From Arcicella aquatica (GTDB lineage: Bacteria; Bacteroidota; Bacteroidia; Cytophagales; Spirosomataceae), in the NCBI RefSeq assembly GCF_034928825.1, contig NZ_JAYFUL010000011.1:62001-126000 (forward strand): a DNA stretch of 64,000 nt, read 5' to 3'. The translations under genes were made by a program, and so were the position numbers. The notes beneath the pieces are model-generated. The model searched no databases, was not told where the DNA came from, and worked only from the letters and a program-made list of their open reading frames with translations. Positions 52,122-61,238 of the stretch are shown here, piece by piece. Within the stretch, counting starts at the first letter, position 1; every line of letters begins with the position of its first letter.

Positions 52122-53105
52122 ATGGCAAACGTATTGTGGCTTCAAGGAGGTGCGTGTAGTGGCAACACTATGTCATTCTTGAATGCCGAAGAACCCACAG
52201 TCATTGATTTGGTCACCGATTTTGGTGTAAACATTCTTTGGCATCCTTCAATTGGTCTCGAAATCGGAGAACAAGTTACTCATTTACTTAATGAAATTGT
52301 TGCTGGAAAAGTCCAATGCGACATTTTGGTATATGAAGGAAGCATCATTCAAGGACCTCACGGCACTGGAACGATGAACTACTTTTGTGACCGTCCGATG
52401 CAAGATTGGGTTAAGGAACTTTCAGAAGTTTGTGGATACGTAGTTGCCATCGGTGATTGTGCTACTTGGGGAGGAATACCCGCCGTAGCACCAAATCCTT
52501 CAGAATCAACTGGAATGCAGTTTTTAAAAAAGGAAAAAGGGGGATTTTTAGGCTCAAATTACGTTTCAAAAGGCGGTTTACCGGTAATTAATATTCCAGG
52601 TTGCCCGGCTCATCCAGACTGGATTACCCAAATTTTAGTAGCCATTGCCACTGGTAGAATAGGAGATGTTTTGATTGATGAATATCATCGCCCAAAAACG
52701 TTCTTTACTGATTTTGTTCAGACTGGATGTACTAACGTTGTCAATTTTGCCAACAAGGTGGATGGTGGTTTTGGAAAAAGAGGCAATGGATGTCTCTTTT
52801 ATGAAGTTGGATGTAGAGGACCAATGACCCGTGCAAGTTGTAATAAAATTCTTTGGAATAGACATTCGTCTAAAACACGTGCCAATCATCCATGTCTGGG
52901 TTGTACAGAACCAGGTTTTCCTCATAATGATTTAGTGAAAGGTAGTGTTTTCAAAACAATGAAATATCTGGGAATTTTACCGAAGGAAGTCCCATCTGGA
53001 AATTCAAAATTAGGTTATTATATGAGAGCTGGTTTTGAAAAAACGATGCACGCACTGGAAGTTGTTGGTGGTGTTGAAAAATCTCATTCTGAAGGATCAA
53101 AATAA
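52122..53105 (+). CDS. hupS: [NiFe] hydrogenase small subunit, group 2a-like
   Basis: A 327-residue iron-sulfur subunit that starts MANVLWLQGGACSGNTMSFL with no Tat signal, the hallmark of cytoplasmic group 2a enzymes (cyanobacterial HupS, mycobacterial Huc). Conserved blocks include GDCATWGGIPA, NIPGCPAHPDWITQILVAI, GCLFYEVGCRGPMTRASCN and HPCLGCTEPGFP, whose Cys and His bind Fe-S clusters. It transfers electrons from the large subunit to an acceptor. It is first in an operon after the double operator; hupL follows after 50 bases. The C-terminus is shorter than that of mycobacterial enzymes. Confidence 0.93.
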   Translation: MANVLWLQGGACSGNTMSFLNAEEPTVIDLVTDFGVNILWHPSIGLEIGEQVTHLLNEIVAGKVQCDILVYEGSIIQGPHGTGTMNYFCDRPMQDWVKELSEVCGYVVAIGDCATWGGIPAVAPNPSESTGMQFLKKEKGGFLGSNYVSKGGLPVINIPGCPAHPDWITQILVAIATGRIGDVLIDEYHRPKTFFTDFVQTGCTNVVNFANKVDGGFGKRGNGCLFYEVGCRGPMTRASCNKILWNRHSSKTRANHPCLGCTEPGFPHNDLVKGSVFKTMKYLGILPKEVPSGNSKLGYYMRAGFEKTMHALEVVGGVEKSHSEGSK

Positions 53106-53155
53106 TAATTGGTGTTTTTTTATATTAACTCACTGGTTTACAAAATATTATAAAA

Positions 53156-54751
53156 ATGGCAATCAAGAAAGAATTAAATATATCACCCGTTGGCCGCGTT
53201 GAAGGTGACCTTGACGTAAAGGTGTATATGGAAGATGGTGTAGTAACTAGAGCTCATACCCAAGCCGCAATGTTCAGGGGTTTTGAAAAAATTATGGAAG
53301 GCAAAGACCCACAATCTGGTCTTATCGTTACGCCTCGAATTTGTGGAATATGTGGTGGTTCTCATTTATACTGTGCATCCTCTGCTTTGGATACAGCCTG
53401 GGGGACAACATTACCGCCAAATGCACTTTTATTGCGTGCCATCGGACAGGCTACGGAAACAATTCAATCTATTCCTCGTTGGTTTTATGCAATATTTGCA
53501 ACTGATATGGCAAATAAAAAATTTGCCAATAAGCCACTTTACGATGAAGTCGTTCGTCGTTTTGCCGCTTATGTCGGAACATCATTTCAAAAAGGGGTGG
53601 TAGCCTCAGGTCGTCCAGTTGAAGTTTATGCTATTTTTGGCGGACAATGGCCTCATTCTTCCTACATGGTTCCAGGCGGTGTAATGTGTGCTCCAACGCT
53701 AAAAGACATCACTAAGGCCTATGCTATTATGAATCAATTTCGGAAAGACTGGCTTGAGACAATCTGGTTGGGGTGTTCCATTGAGCGTTATATGGAAATC
53801 AAAACTTATGATGATTTATTGGCTTGGGTAGATGAAAATGAATCACAGCGTAATTCAGATTTAGGGTTGTTCATCCGTGCTGGAATAGAATTTGGTCTTC
53901 ATAAATTCGGACAAGGCGTTGGCAAATTTATTGCCACAGGTACATATTTACATAAGGACCATTATCAAAAACCAACAATTGAAGGTAGAAATGCCGCTTT
54001 AATTAGTCGTTCAGGTTTTTTTGATGGTAAAAACTATTCAGAATTTGATCATTTAAAAATCAAAGAACACGTAAAACATGCTTGGTATCAGGATGTTGTG
54101 GCGGCACACCCTTGGAATGAACCAATGCCAACACCGATGCAATCTCAACCCTTAGCAGGCACAGATTTTGGCGGAAAATATTCGTGGTCAAAAGCTCCTA
54201 GATACATGGATTATGCCGCAGAAGCAGGACCACTTTCAAGGGTTTTGATGAATGCAAATCCTGACAATTTACTTCCACATCAGGTTTATGACCCTCTTTT
54301 TGGTGATATTTATGCCAAAATGGGACCAAGCGTATTCACTCGTACGTTGGCACGTGTACACGAAGTAGCACGTTTATTTACTCAAATTGACGAGTGGTTG
54401 CATCAAATTGACTTGAATGGTGAATTTTATATCAAGCCAGAAGAGAAAGACGGCAAAGGCTTTGGAGCAACAGAGGCGGCTCGTGGGGCTTTGGCTCATT
54501 GGATCGAAATTGAAAATGGTGTTATCAAAAATTATCAAGTAATGGCTCCGACCACTTGGAATGTTGGACCAAACGATGATAAAGGTAATGCGGGGCCAAT
54601 TGAGGCGGCTTTGGAAGGAACAGAAATTGAAGACCCACACGACCCCGTAGAAGTTGGCATGGTAGCTCGCTCGTTCGACTCTTGTTTGGTTTGTACCGTC
54701 CACGCACACGACCAAAAAAGTGGTAAAGAATTAGCAAAATTCAAACTATGA
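53156..54751 (+). CDS. hupL: [NiFe] hydrogenase large subunit, group 2a-like
   Basis: A 531-residue catalytic subunit. Ni ligands are in RICGICGGSH (N-terminal) and DSCLVCTVHAHD (C-terminal). Ser in place of Pro in the DxC motif is typical of group 2a enzymes. The 15 residues after the final His (AHDQKSGKELAKFKL) are the extension removed by the endopeptidase encoded next. It oxidises H2 in the cytoplasm or at the membrane face. The usual partner for quinone reduction is not in the window. Group 2a enzymes often have high H2 affinity and O2 tolerance; that property is not readable here. Confidence 0.93.
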   Translation: MAIKKELNISPVGRVEGDLDVKVYMEDGVVTRAHTQAAMFRGFEKIMEGKDPQSGLIVTPRICGICGGSHLYCASSALDTAWGTTLPPNALLLRAIGQATETIQSIPRWFYAIFATDMANKKFANKPLYDEVVRRFAAYVGTSFQKGVVASGRPVEVYAIFGGQWPHSSYMVPGGVMCAPTLKDITKAYAIMNQFRKDWLETIWLGCSIERYMEIKTYDDLLAWVDENESQRNSDLGLFIRAGIEFGLHKFGQGVGKFIATGTYLHKDHYQKPTIEGRNAALISRSGFFDGKNYSEFDHLKIKEHVKHAWYQDVVAAHPWNEPMPTPMQSQPLAGTDFGGKYSWSKAPRYMDYAAEAGPLSRVLMNANPDNLLPHQVYDPLFGDIYAKMGPSVFTRTLARVHEVARLFTQIDEWLHQIDLNGEFYIKPEEKDGKGFGATEAARGALAHWIEIENGVIKNYQVMAPTTWNVGPNDDKGNAGPIEAALEGTEIEDPHDPVEVGMVARSFDSCLVCTVHAHDQKSGKELAKFKL

Positions 54752-54880
54752 TTTTATAACTAATGGATTTTAAGGTTATTGAAAAGTTTTGTTTTTTGAA
54801 AGCTTCAATTTTGCTTTTAAAACCAACATTTACTTATTCAATAACCTATTTTTATTCACTTAAAAAAAGTACCAACAAAA

Positions 54881-55348
54881 ATGATAAAAACTGCCATTCT
54901 GGGGTTCGGAAATCCTGTACGTTCAGATGACGCCGTGGGTTGTTATGTGATTGAACAATTACAAAAAAAAGGAATAGAATCCAATTCAATCAGCCTTTTT
55001 GATATGGGTACTGGAGCTTTTGAGGTACTTTTTAAGCTATTGGGGCATAACAAAATCATCATTGTAGATGCTGTAATTAATACAGGCGAACCTGTTGGAA
55101 CGCTTTATAAAGTACCTGCCGAAGAAATTGAAGCCGTTATTGTTGATGACCCAATGGTATTTTTGCACAGTATAAAATGGGACCAAGCATTGAATTATGC
55201 CAAAAAAATTATGCGTGAAGATTATCCTAAAGATATAACCGTTTATCTTATTGCCGTTGATAATACTCGAATTGAAATTGAACTTTCGGAGGTGGTTAGA
55301 AAGGCAGGAGATAAGGTAGTTCAGTATATTTTGGAAGAAATAAATTAG
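54881..55348 (+). CDS. hupW: Hydrogenase maturation endopeptidase
   Basis: A 155-residue HupW/HycI-type protease: ILGFGNPVRSDDAVGCYVIEQL, DMGTGAFEVLF and IIIVDAVINTGEPVGT supply the Asp/Glu/His-type Ni-sensing residues of the family. It removes the C-terminal peptide of HupL after nickel insertion. It lies 129 bases after hupL. Confidence 0.88.
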   Translation: MIKTAILGFGNPVRSDDAVGCYVIEQLQKKGIESNSISLFDMGTGAFEVLFKLLGHNKIIIVDAVINTGEPVGTLYKVPAEEIEAVIVDDPMVFLHSIKWDQALNYAKKIMREDYPKDITVYLIAVDNTRIEIELSEVVRKAGDKVVQYILEEIN

Positions 55349-55388
55349 GTATAACATTTTAAAATTACCCTACTGTGGGTCAGAGGCT

Positions 55389-55691
55389 TTGAAGCTGCAA
55401 AACGGACATATTATCATTCCTTCAGAAGTTGTACAGGAGGTTTTAGAAAAGGAAGTTCAAATAAATTGGGTATTCTATAATGAAAGAAACACACTTTTAA
55501 TTGCTGGAAAATCAAAATTATTTTTTGAAAAACTTCATAAAACGGATTGGCAAACGCTGAAAGACAAAAATTTGAAAGGCGATAAATCGCTTTTTATCAG
55601 AGCCATTTTAATTGATAACAACCTTGATGATTCTGACCGAGAATTGGACTTTGAAATCAAGAATTCGGGTATTATTTCCATAAATTTATAA
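55389..55691 (+). CDS. Hydrogenase-cluster hypothetical protein (100 aa)
   Basis: A 100-residue protein I do not recognise (GHIIIPSEVVQEVLEKEVQI, FFEKLHKTDWQTLKDKNLKG). It has no Met codon at its start, so the TTG at 55389 is assumed; no in-frame ATG occurs upstream before a stop. It has no signal peptide. Its position between the protease and TPR genes suggests a maturation or assembly role. Confidence 0.5.
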   Translation: MKLQNGHIIIPSEVVQEVLEKEVQINWVFYNERNTLLIAGKSKLFFEKLHKTDWQTLKDKNLKGDKSLFIRAILIDNNLDDSDRELDFEIKNSGIISINL

Positions 55692-55703
55692 ATATATTTC
55701 TCT

Positions 55704-55863
55704 GAAGCTGTTTAAACTTTCCGTTTCGGGTTAAACTAAGTCTTTTAGAATAGCTTGTTCCAAAATTTACTCAACGTAGCGATGCTATGCTTCGCAAATT
55801 TTGAAAAAATCAATTCAAAAATACAATACTTTCACCTTAGAAACGGAAAGTTTAAACAGCTTC
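55704..55863. mobile_element. MITE-like element of 160 bp
   Basis: Perfect 24-bp terminal inverted repeats (55704-55727 and 55840-55863, beginning GAAGCTGTTTAAACTTTCC), flanked by a 3-bp direct repeat TCT on both sides. It has no coding capacity. The interior has a second imperfect inverted repeat (AAAATTT ... AAATTTT). This is the structure of a non-autonomous transposon; the end sequence resembles DDE-type IS ends. It lies in the gap between two hydrogenase-cluster genes. Confidence 0.7.
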
Positions 55864-55892
55864 TCTCACAAAAACTCCTTCCCGAACAATAA

Positions 55893-57386
55893 ATGCTAAA
55901 AATTTTCTCAAAATCAGAAAGAATTTCTGAAATACAAAATATTATTAATAGTGAATATCGATTAAATGAACTAATTGAAATTCAGCCACTTGAAGGCGAT
56001 TGTTTCGATTTTTTTATTGATGAAAATGAGATAAAACAAGCTTTGGATTGGTCGAATGAAATTCCCCCAATCCTATTACCAAACCCTCTAAGTTTCAATG
56101 TGTCAAACTTATTGACCTTAGTATTTTTGAAGTTAGGAAATTGGGAAAAGGTATATGAATATAGTTCAGGAGACAAACATTTATCTGACGATATTGATTT
56201 TATCAATCGCTTGCAGTCGGGCGTTTTGGTACAGATTCCAAATGAGCCAGTTAATAATTTTGGCACATTTGATTACTATCGTCTTTGGCATAATCGGGCG
56301 ATAATTTTGCATTATGGTAACACTGAAAAAATTGTGGGTGGACATCAAACCAAAATCGCTTATGAAAAAGCTCTTGAGAATGCTCCAAATGCTGATTATA
56401 AGGCATTTACAGGAAAACAATATGCATCGTTTTTGCTGGATAATGATATGCTGATTGAAGCCGAAGCTATTTTAGTAAATTGTTTAAAGGATGTTGAAGA
56501 GACAAGTATTCAAGCTGAATTAAAAGCAGTTTTATACGGAATTTGGTTGCAACAATTGACAGTTCCCTACAATTATCATTTATTAGAAAAAACCAAAACT
56601 ACAATCTGGGAAGTCCTTCAATATTATGAAAGTCAAGGGCGAATTTTACAGACAGGTCTATTGTTAATTGATGCTGCTCAAGTTGCCAATTTTACAGATA
56701 GTTTCGCAGAATCGCTGGGGTATATCAATCGGGCAATTAAAATTTTTAGAGATGAAGACATTAAGGAATTAGAAGCAAATGCCCATTTCAGAAAAGGAGT
56801 TTTGCTATTTACGTGGGCTCAAAACGGAAGCATACAATTTTATAAAGGTGCGATGGAAGCCTATCAAGAAGCCCTAAAAACTTTCACCCAAGAATCTACG
56901 CCAGAGGTTTTTGCTGAAATTCAACATCATTTAGGTATAATTTATAGCGAGATTCCTGATGAAGTCAAAAAGAAAAGTATCTGGGCGGCGGTATCGGTTA
57001 GCTCTTTCAAACAAGCACTTTCATACTTCACAATACAGTCGCATCCTTATGAATATGCCACAATTTGTAATCATTATGCCAATGCCCTAACAAAATATCC
57101 CGAAGCAAAACTTACGGATAATTACCGAAAAGCATTAGTATTTTATAATGAAGCACTTTTAGTTAGAACCGCCTACGAGTATCCATACGAGCGAACGCTA
57201 ACGTTACTCAACTATTTGGAAGCTAGTTGGCATGTTTATGAAGAAGACCCAGATGAACAAAAAAAACTATTTGATGATATGATGAATAAAGCCGAAGAAA
57301 TTAAAAATTTGGTTGATGATGAAAAACTTTTGGCAGAAGCAGATTCTCATGTAGTAAAATTGAAGGAATTGTCAATTTTACTGTAA
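55893..57386 (+). CDS. TPR-repeat protein of the hydrogenase cluster
   Basis: A 497-residue, all-helical protein with tetratricopeptide-like repeats (for example AYEKALENAPNADYKAFTGK, GYINRAIKIFRDEDIKELEA, AYQEALKTFTQESTPEVFAE, FYNEALLVRTAYEYPYERTL). It has no signal peptide. From memory, TPR proteins are found in group 2a hydrogenase operons, so an assembly or electron-partner docking role is plausible. It ends 16 bases before the 52-bp palindrome. Confidence 0.8.
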   Translation: MLKIFSKSERISEIQNIINSEYRLNELIEIQPLEGDCFDFFIDENEIKQALDWSNEIPPILLPNPLSFNVSNLLTLVFLKLGNWEKVYEYSSGDKHLSDDIDFINRLQSGVLVQIPNEPVNNFGTFDYYRLWHNRAIILHYGNTEKIVGGHQTKIAYEKALENAPNADYKAFTGKQYASFLLDNDMLIEAEAILVNCLKDVEETSIQAELKAVLYGIWLQQLTVPYNYHLLEKTKTTIWEVLQYYESQGRILQTGLLLIDAAQVANFTDSFAESLGYINRAIKIFRDEDIKELEANAHFRKGVLLFTWAQNGSIQFYKGAMEAYQEALKTFTQESTPEVFAEIQHHLGIIYSEIPDEVKKKSIWAAVSVSSFKQALSYFTIQSHPYEYATICNHYANALTKYPEAKLTDNYRKALVFYNEALLVRTAYEYPYERTLTLLNYLEASWHVYEEDPDEQKKLFDDMMNKAEEIKNLVDDEKLLAEADSHVVKLKELSILL

Positions 57387-57402
57387 TAAGGGTTCGATTT
57401 AC

Positions 57403-57454
57403 ACAATAAAAGCTTATAATTAGAAAATATTTTCTAATTATAAGCTTTTATTGT
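57403..57454. promoter_or_regulatory. 52-bp perfect palindrome with TetR-type operator before hypA
   Basis: A perfect 52-base palindrome centred at 57428/57429 with arms ACAATAAAAGCTTATAATTA. Its core is TTAGAAAATATTTTCTAA (57420-57437), the exact consensus of the four operators. It lies 52 bases before the hypA ATG and could also act as a terminator for the TPR gene. Confidence 0.85.
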
Positions 57455-57506
57455 TTTTATAAGATTAAAAATAATAAATTGGATGTTATTAATTTCAAGA
57501 ATAAAA

Positions 57507-57866
57507 ATGCACGAAATTTCATTGGTCAGAAATATTTTTAGAACCTTGGAAGAGGAATTTCCTAAGGATATTCCAAGGATAAGGACAATAAATTTGACCG
57601 TCGGTTTGTTGTCGAATGTACAACCCATCCTCATGCAAAATGCGTTTAAAGTGGTGATTGAAGATGAGCCTCAGTATAATCAAATGTGCTTAAATGTGAT
57701 AGTTTTACCTATTTTGATTCATTGTGATGATTGTGGTAAAACCAGTGAAGTTGAAAAATATCGGTTTGTATGCCCTTGTGGGAAACCAAGCCGAAATGTA
57801 ATTCAAGGAGAGGAATTATTAATCAGCAGTGTGGAATTTGACGATGTCGAAAACAATATTAAATGA
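57507..57866 (+). CDS. hypA: HypA nickel-insertion protein
   Basis: A 119-residue HypA: MHEISLVRNIFRTLEEEF (Ni-binding His2) and a zinc site CDDCGKTSE ... FVCPCGKPS. The ATG at 57507 is chosen over an upstream TTG because the family begins MHE. It delivers nickel with HypB to the hydrogenase large subunit. Confidence 0.9.
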   Translation: MHEISLVRNIFRTLEEEFPKDIPRIRTINLTVGLLSNVQPILMQNAFKVVIEDEPQYNQMCLNVIVLPILIHCDDCGKTSEVEKYRFVCPCGKPSRNVIQGEELLISSVEFDDVENNIK

Positions 57867-57878
57867 AGGGTAAAAATT

Positions 57879-58583
57879 ATGAAACCAAAATCAAATCAAG
57901 CCGCAGTTGGCTCAATTCAATGCGATAATACCACAATGAACTTACTGAAAGTCAATGACTTTGTGGCAAAAGTTATTCGGGAACGTTTGCCCGATATACT
58001 TGTGATAAATGTATGCTCTTCGCCAGGCAGTGGCAAAACTACCTTGATGCAGGAAACGGGTAAACGACTGAAAGGGAAACTAAACATGGCAGTGCTGGTA
58101 GGCGATCCAGAAACTGAACGTGATGCCATTCGTATGCGTGAAGTAGGGATAAATGCATTGCAAATTGTAACGGGTGGAATGTGCCATATTGAAGCCCAAA
58201 TGATTCTTCAAGCGCTTGATCATATCGACCTCAAAGACGTTGATTTATTATTCATTGAAAATGTTGGAAATTTAGTTTGCCCAGCTGCTTTTGATTTGGG
58301 TGAAGACATTAGAGTGACGGTCTTAGCGAGTACCGAAGGAGACGATAAACCCAAAAAGTATCCTCGAATGTTTCTGACTAGTGAATTATTAATCGTTTCA
58401 AAATCAGATCTTTTACCTTATGTTCCATTCTCAGTTGAAGCGGTGAGCATAGATGCACGAGAAGTAAATCCTGACCTTGAAGTTATGACAATTTCAAGCT
58501 TAAAAGGAGATGGAATGGACGAATGGTGCGAATGGTTAATGAATAAAGTTACCGAAAAGCAAAGGCATTTGGTAGAGGTATAA
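57879..58583 (+). CDS. hypB: HypB GTPase
   Basis: A 234-residue GTPase with P-loop CSSPGSGKTTLM, GDPETERDAIRM and LIVSKSDLLPY motifs. It lacks the His-rich nickel-storage N-terminus, so it is likely a pure GTPase. It follows hypA by 12 bases. Confidence 0.92.
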   Translation: MKPKSNQAAVGSIQCDNTTMNLLKVNDFVAKVIRERLPDILVINVCSSPGSGKTTLMQETGKRLKGKLNMAVLVGDPETERDAIRMREVGINALQIVTGGMCHIEAQMILQALDHIDLKDVDLLFIENVGNLVCPAAFDLGEDIRVTVLASTEGDDKPKKYPRMFLTSELLIVSKSDLLPYVPFSVEAVSIDAREVNPDLEVMTISSLKGDGMDEWCEWLMNKVTEKQRHLVEV

Positions 58584-58589
58584 ATCGAG

Positions 58590-60944
58590 ATGAATAATCC
58601 AAATTTTGAAGAACATATTGATATAAATCTTCAAGCTGATGCTGCACATTCCACAGCCCAAAATACATTTCTGATTTCCTTGTATGGACTGGTTCAGGGA
58701 GTTGGTTTTCGCCCTTTTGTTTACCAAATGGCTAATCAATTTGGCATTAAGGGACAAATAAATAATAGCTCGCAAGGGGTGAAAATATGGTTTAATGGCA
58801 GTAAAGAAACGGCTAAAAGTTTTTATGAACGAATATTATCGGATGCCCCAAAGTTATCAAAAATAATAGATTCTAATATTCAAATAATTGATTATCAAAA
58901 TTTTAATTGTTTTGAAATTATAGAAAGCTATTCAACTGAAAAGATTTCTTTGTTGCTGACTCCCGATTTTGCGATGTGCCATGAGTGTCTTACAGAATTG
59001 CATGACCCACAAAACAGACGATTTCATTACCCTTTTATTACTTGTACACATTGTGGACCTAGATATTCAATCATTACTAAATTACCTTATGATCGCCTAC
59101 ATACAACCATGCAAGGATTTGTTATGTGCGAAGCCTGCGAGAGAGAATATAGCAGCCCAACCGACAGCAGATTTTACGCGCAAACCATTGCTTGTCCTAC
59201 ATGTGGGCCTCAGTTAAAATGGCATATAATAGCAGATGGAAATGTTGTAAAAAGCACAGAATTAAATGATTATCGTTGGATATTGAGTCGAATAAATCGC
59301 ATGTTAGTATCAGGAAGAATATTGGCTGTGAAAGGAATTGGTGGGTATTTATTAATTTGTGACGCCACTAATGAAACAACAATCCAGATACTTCGAGCAA
59401 GAAAACATCGCCCCACAAAACCTTTTGCCGTGTTGTATCCCAATCTCAGAATGCTCCAAGAAGATACATTTGTGAGTGATTTTGAAGCGAGAGAATTACA
59501 AAGCGAAGTTGCCCCAATTGTACTATTAAAAAAGAGGAAAAAGGAATTTGAGCAAGTTGCAAAAACCATTAATACGAATTTGACCCATCTTGGGGTAATG
59601 TTGCCATATTCGCCATTACTTGAAATTATTGCAAGTAATTTTGGTAAGCCATTAGTGGCAACCAGTGGAAATATAAGCGGAAATCCAATTGTTTTTGAAG
59701 ACGATAAAGCGTTGGTTGATTTAGCTCAAATAGCAGATTTTATTGTTACGAATGATAGAAAAATTGTTGTACCACAAGATGATTCGGTAGTTAGATTTAC
59801 CAAGAAATACGGTCAAAAAATTATGATCCGTAGAAGTAGAGGAGAATTATTAAATCTGAATACAGAAAAAAAAAGTGAAAAAATATTTATAAGTTTTGGA
59901 GCATCTTTAAAAAGTACATTTACTGTGCTAATAGGTGAAAATCTGTATGTTAGTCAGTATTTAGGCGATTTAGAAAGTTATGAAACTCAAGAGAATTTTG
60001 AGAAAAATCTGAATCATTTTATTGACATATTTAATTTTTCATTAGAAAACATAATGATATTTTGTGATTCGCACGAGGGTTATTTTTCAACGCAATTGGC
60101 GAATATATTGGTTAAAAAAAATAAAATTCCTTTACAAAAAATTCAGCACCACGAAGCTCATTTCACTGCGGTTTTGGCTGAAAATGGTTTAATAGAAAAT
60201 AAAGAAAGAGTGTTAGGTGTAATTTGGGACGGAACGGGTTATGGAACCGATGGGAATATGTGGGGGGGGGAATTTTTTATCAATCATCAACGATTTCATT
60301 TTGAATACTTTGATGCCATTTTGGGCGATAAAATGCCCCGAGAACCACGGATTTCAGCTCTTTCTTTAACGTATTATTTAGCAGGATTTGAAGAAATTAC
60401 AAAATCAAAATTTACAGCACAAGAATGGAATATTTATCAGAAAATTCTTGCTAATAATTCCCTAAAAACGAGTAGTGTAGGAAGAATTTTTGATGGCGTT
60501 GCTTCATTGTTGGGTTTATCCGAAACACAAACTTTTGATGGAGAAGCAGCTATGCAGTTGGAAGAATTAGCAGAAAATTATTTTCAAGAATATGGGTACG
60601 ATTTCCCAGAAAGCTATCTATCCGAATCTTTTAACGATGTACCCACAAGACTGATAATTAGGGGTATTTTAATTGATATTCAAATAGAAAAAAGTAAAGA
60701 ATTTATAGCGGCAAAATTTCATTATTCCTTGATTAAAAGTATAGAAATTATTGCCCAAAAAATGAATACTAAACAAATAGCATTCAGTGGTGGTGTGTTT
60801 CAAAATGCTGTTTTAGTCGATTTAATAATCCATCATTTAGCTGAAAAATTTGAATTGTTTTTCCATAAAAGACTTTCACCAAATGATGAAAATATCTCTT
60901 ATGGCCAAATGGTTTTAGGAATGAATAAGTATAAAAATTTATAA
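58590..60944 (+). CDS. hypF: HypF carbamoyltransferase
   Basis: A 784-residue HypF: acylphosphatase domain (YGLVQGVGFRPFVYQM), two zinc-finger-like CxxC repeats (CHECLTEL ... CTHCGP; CEACEREY ... CPTCGPQL), a YrdC domain and a Kae1-like domain (QHHEAHFTAVLAE, VIWDGTGYGTDGNMWGGEFF). It makes the cyanide ligand precursor carried by HypE from carbamoyl phosphate. Confidence 0.93.
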   Translation: MNNPNFEEHIDINLQADAAHSTAQNTFLISLYGLVQGVGFRPFVYQMANQFGIKGQINNSSQGVKIWFNGSKETAKSFYERILSDAPKLSKIIDSNIQIIDYQNFNCFEIIESYSTEKISLLLTPDFAMCHECLTELHDPQNRRFHYPFITCTHCGPRYSIITKLPYDRLHTTMQGFVMCEACEREYSSPTDSRFYAQTIACPTCGPQLKWHIIADGNVVKSTELNDYRWILSRINRMLVSGRILAVKGIGGYLLICDATNETTIQILRARKHRPTKPFAVLYPNLRMLQEDTFVSDFEARELQSEVAPIVLLKKRKKEFEQVAKTINTNLTHLGVMLPYSPLLEIIASNFGKPLVATSGNISGNPIVFEDDKALVDLAQIADFIVTNDRKIVVPQDDSVVRFTKKYGQKIMIRRSRGELLNLNTEKKSEKIFISFGASLKSTFTVLIGENLYVSQYLGDLESYETQENFEKNLNHFIDIFNFSLENIMIFCDSHEGYFSTQLANILVKKNKIPLQKIQHHEAHFTAVLAENGLIENKERVLGVIWDGTGYGTDGNMWGGEFFINHQRFHFEYFDAILGDKMPREPRISALSLTYYLAGFEEITKSKFTAQEWNIYQKILANNSLKTSSVGRIFDGVASLLGLSETQTFDGEAAMQLEELAENYFQEYGYDFPESYLSESFNDVPTRLIIRGILIDIQIEKSKEFIAAKFHYSLIKSIEIIAQKMNTKQIAFSGGVFQNAVLVDLIIHHLAEKFELFFHKRLSPNDENISYGQMVLGMNKYKNL

Positions 60945-60957
60945 CTTAACTAAAAAT

Positions 60958-61236
60958 ATGTGTCTCGCAATCCCAGGAAAAATACAGTCTATTGAGTATC
61001 AATATGATGGATTAGTTAGAATGGCAAAAATTCTATTCGGTGGAATTATCAAGGAAGCCAGTCTCGACATGGTTCCACAGGCTGTTGTAGGCGACTATGT
61101 GTTGGTTCATGTGGGCGTTGCGCTGACAGTTGTGGATGAAGAAGAAGCCCAAAAAACATTTAATTATCTCAGTGAAATCGGAGAATTAGATGAGTTAATT
61201 GAATCTTGTCAAATTGATTCCCCATCCCATAATTAA
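60958..61236 (+). CDS. hypC: HypC chaperone
   Basis: A 92-residue HypC, starting MCLAIPGKIQSIEYQ; Cys2 binds the iron site. It works with HypD to carry Fe(CN)2CO. It is 2 bases before hypD. Confidence 0.92.
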   Translation: MCLAIPGKIQSIEYQYDGLVRMAKILFGGIIKEASLDMVPQAVVGDYVLVHVGVALTVVDEEEAQKTFNYLSEIGELDELIESCQIDSPSHN

Positions 61237-61238
61237 TC

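Noticed and set aside
53283..53603. 106-aa plus-strand open frame inside hupL
   Set aside because: A shadow frame of the strongly conserved large-subunit gene.
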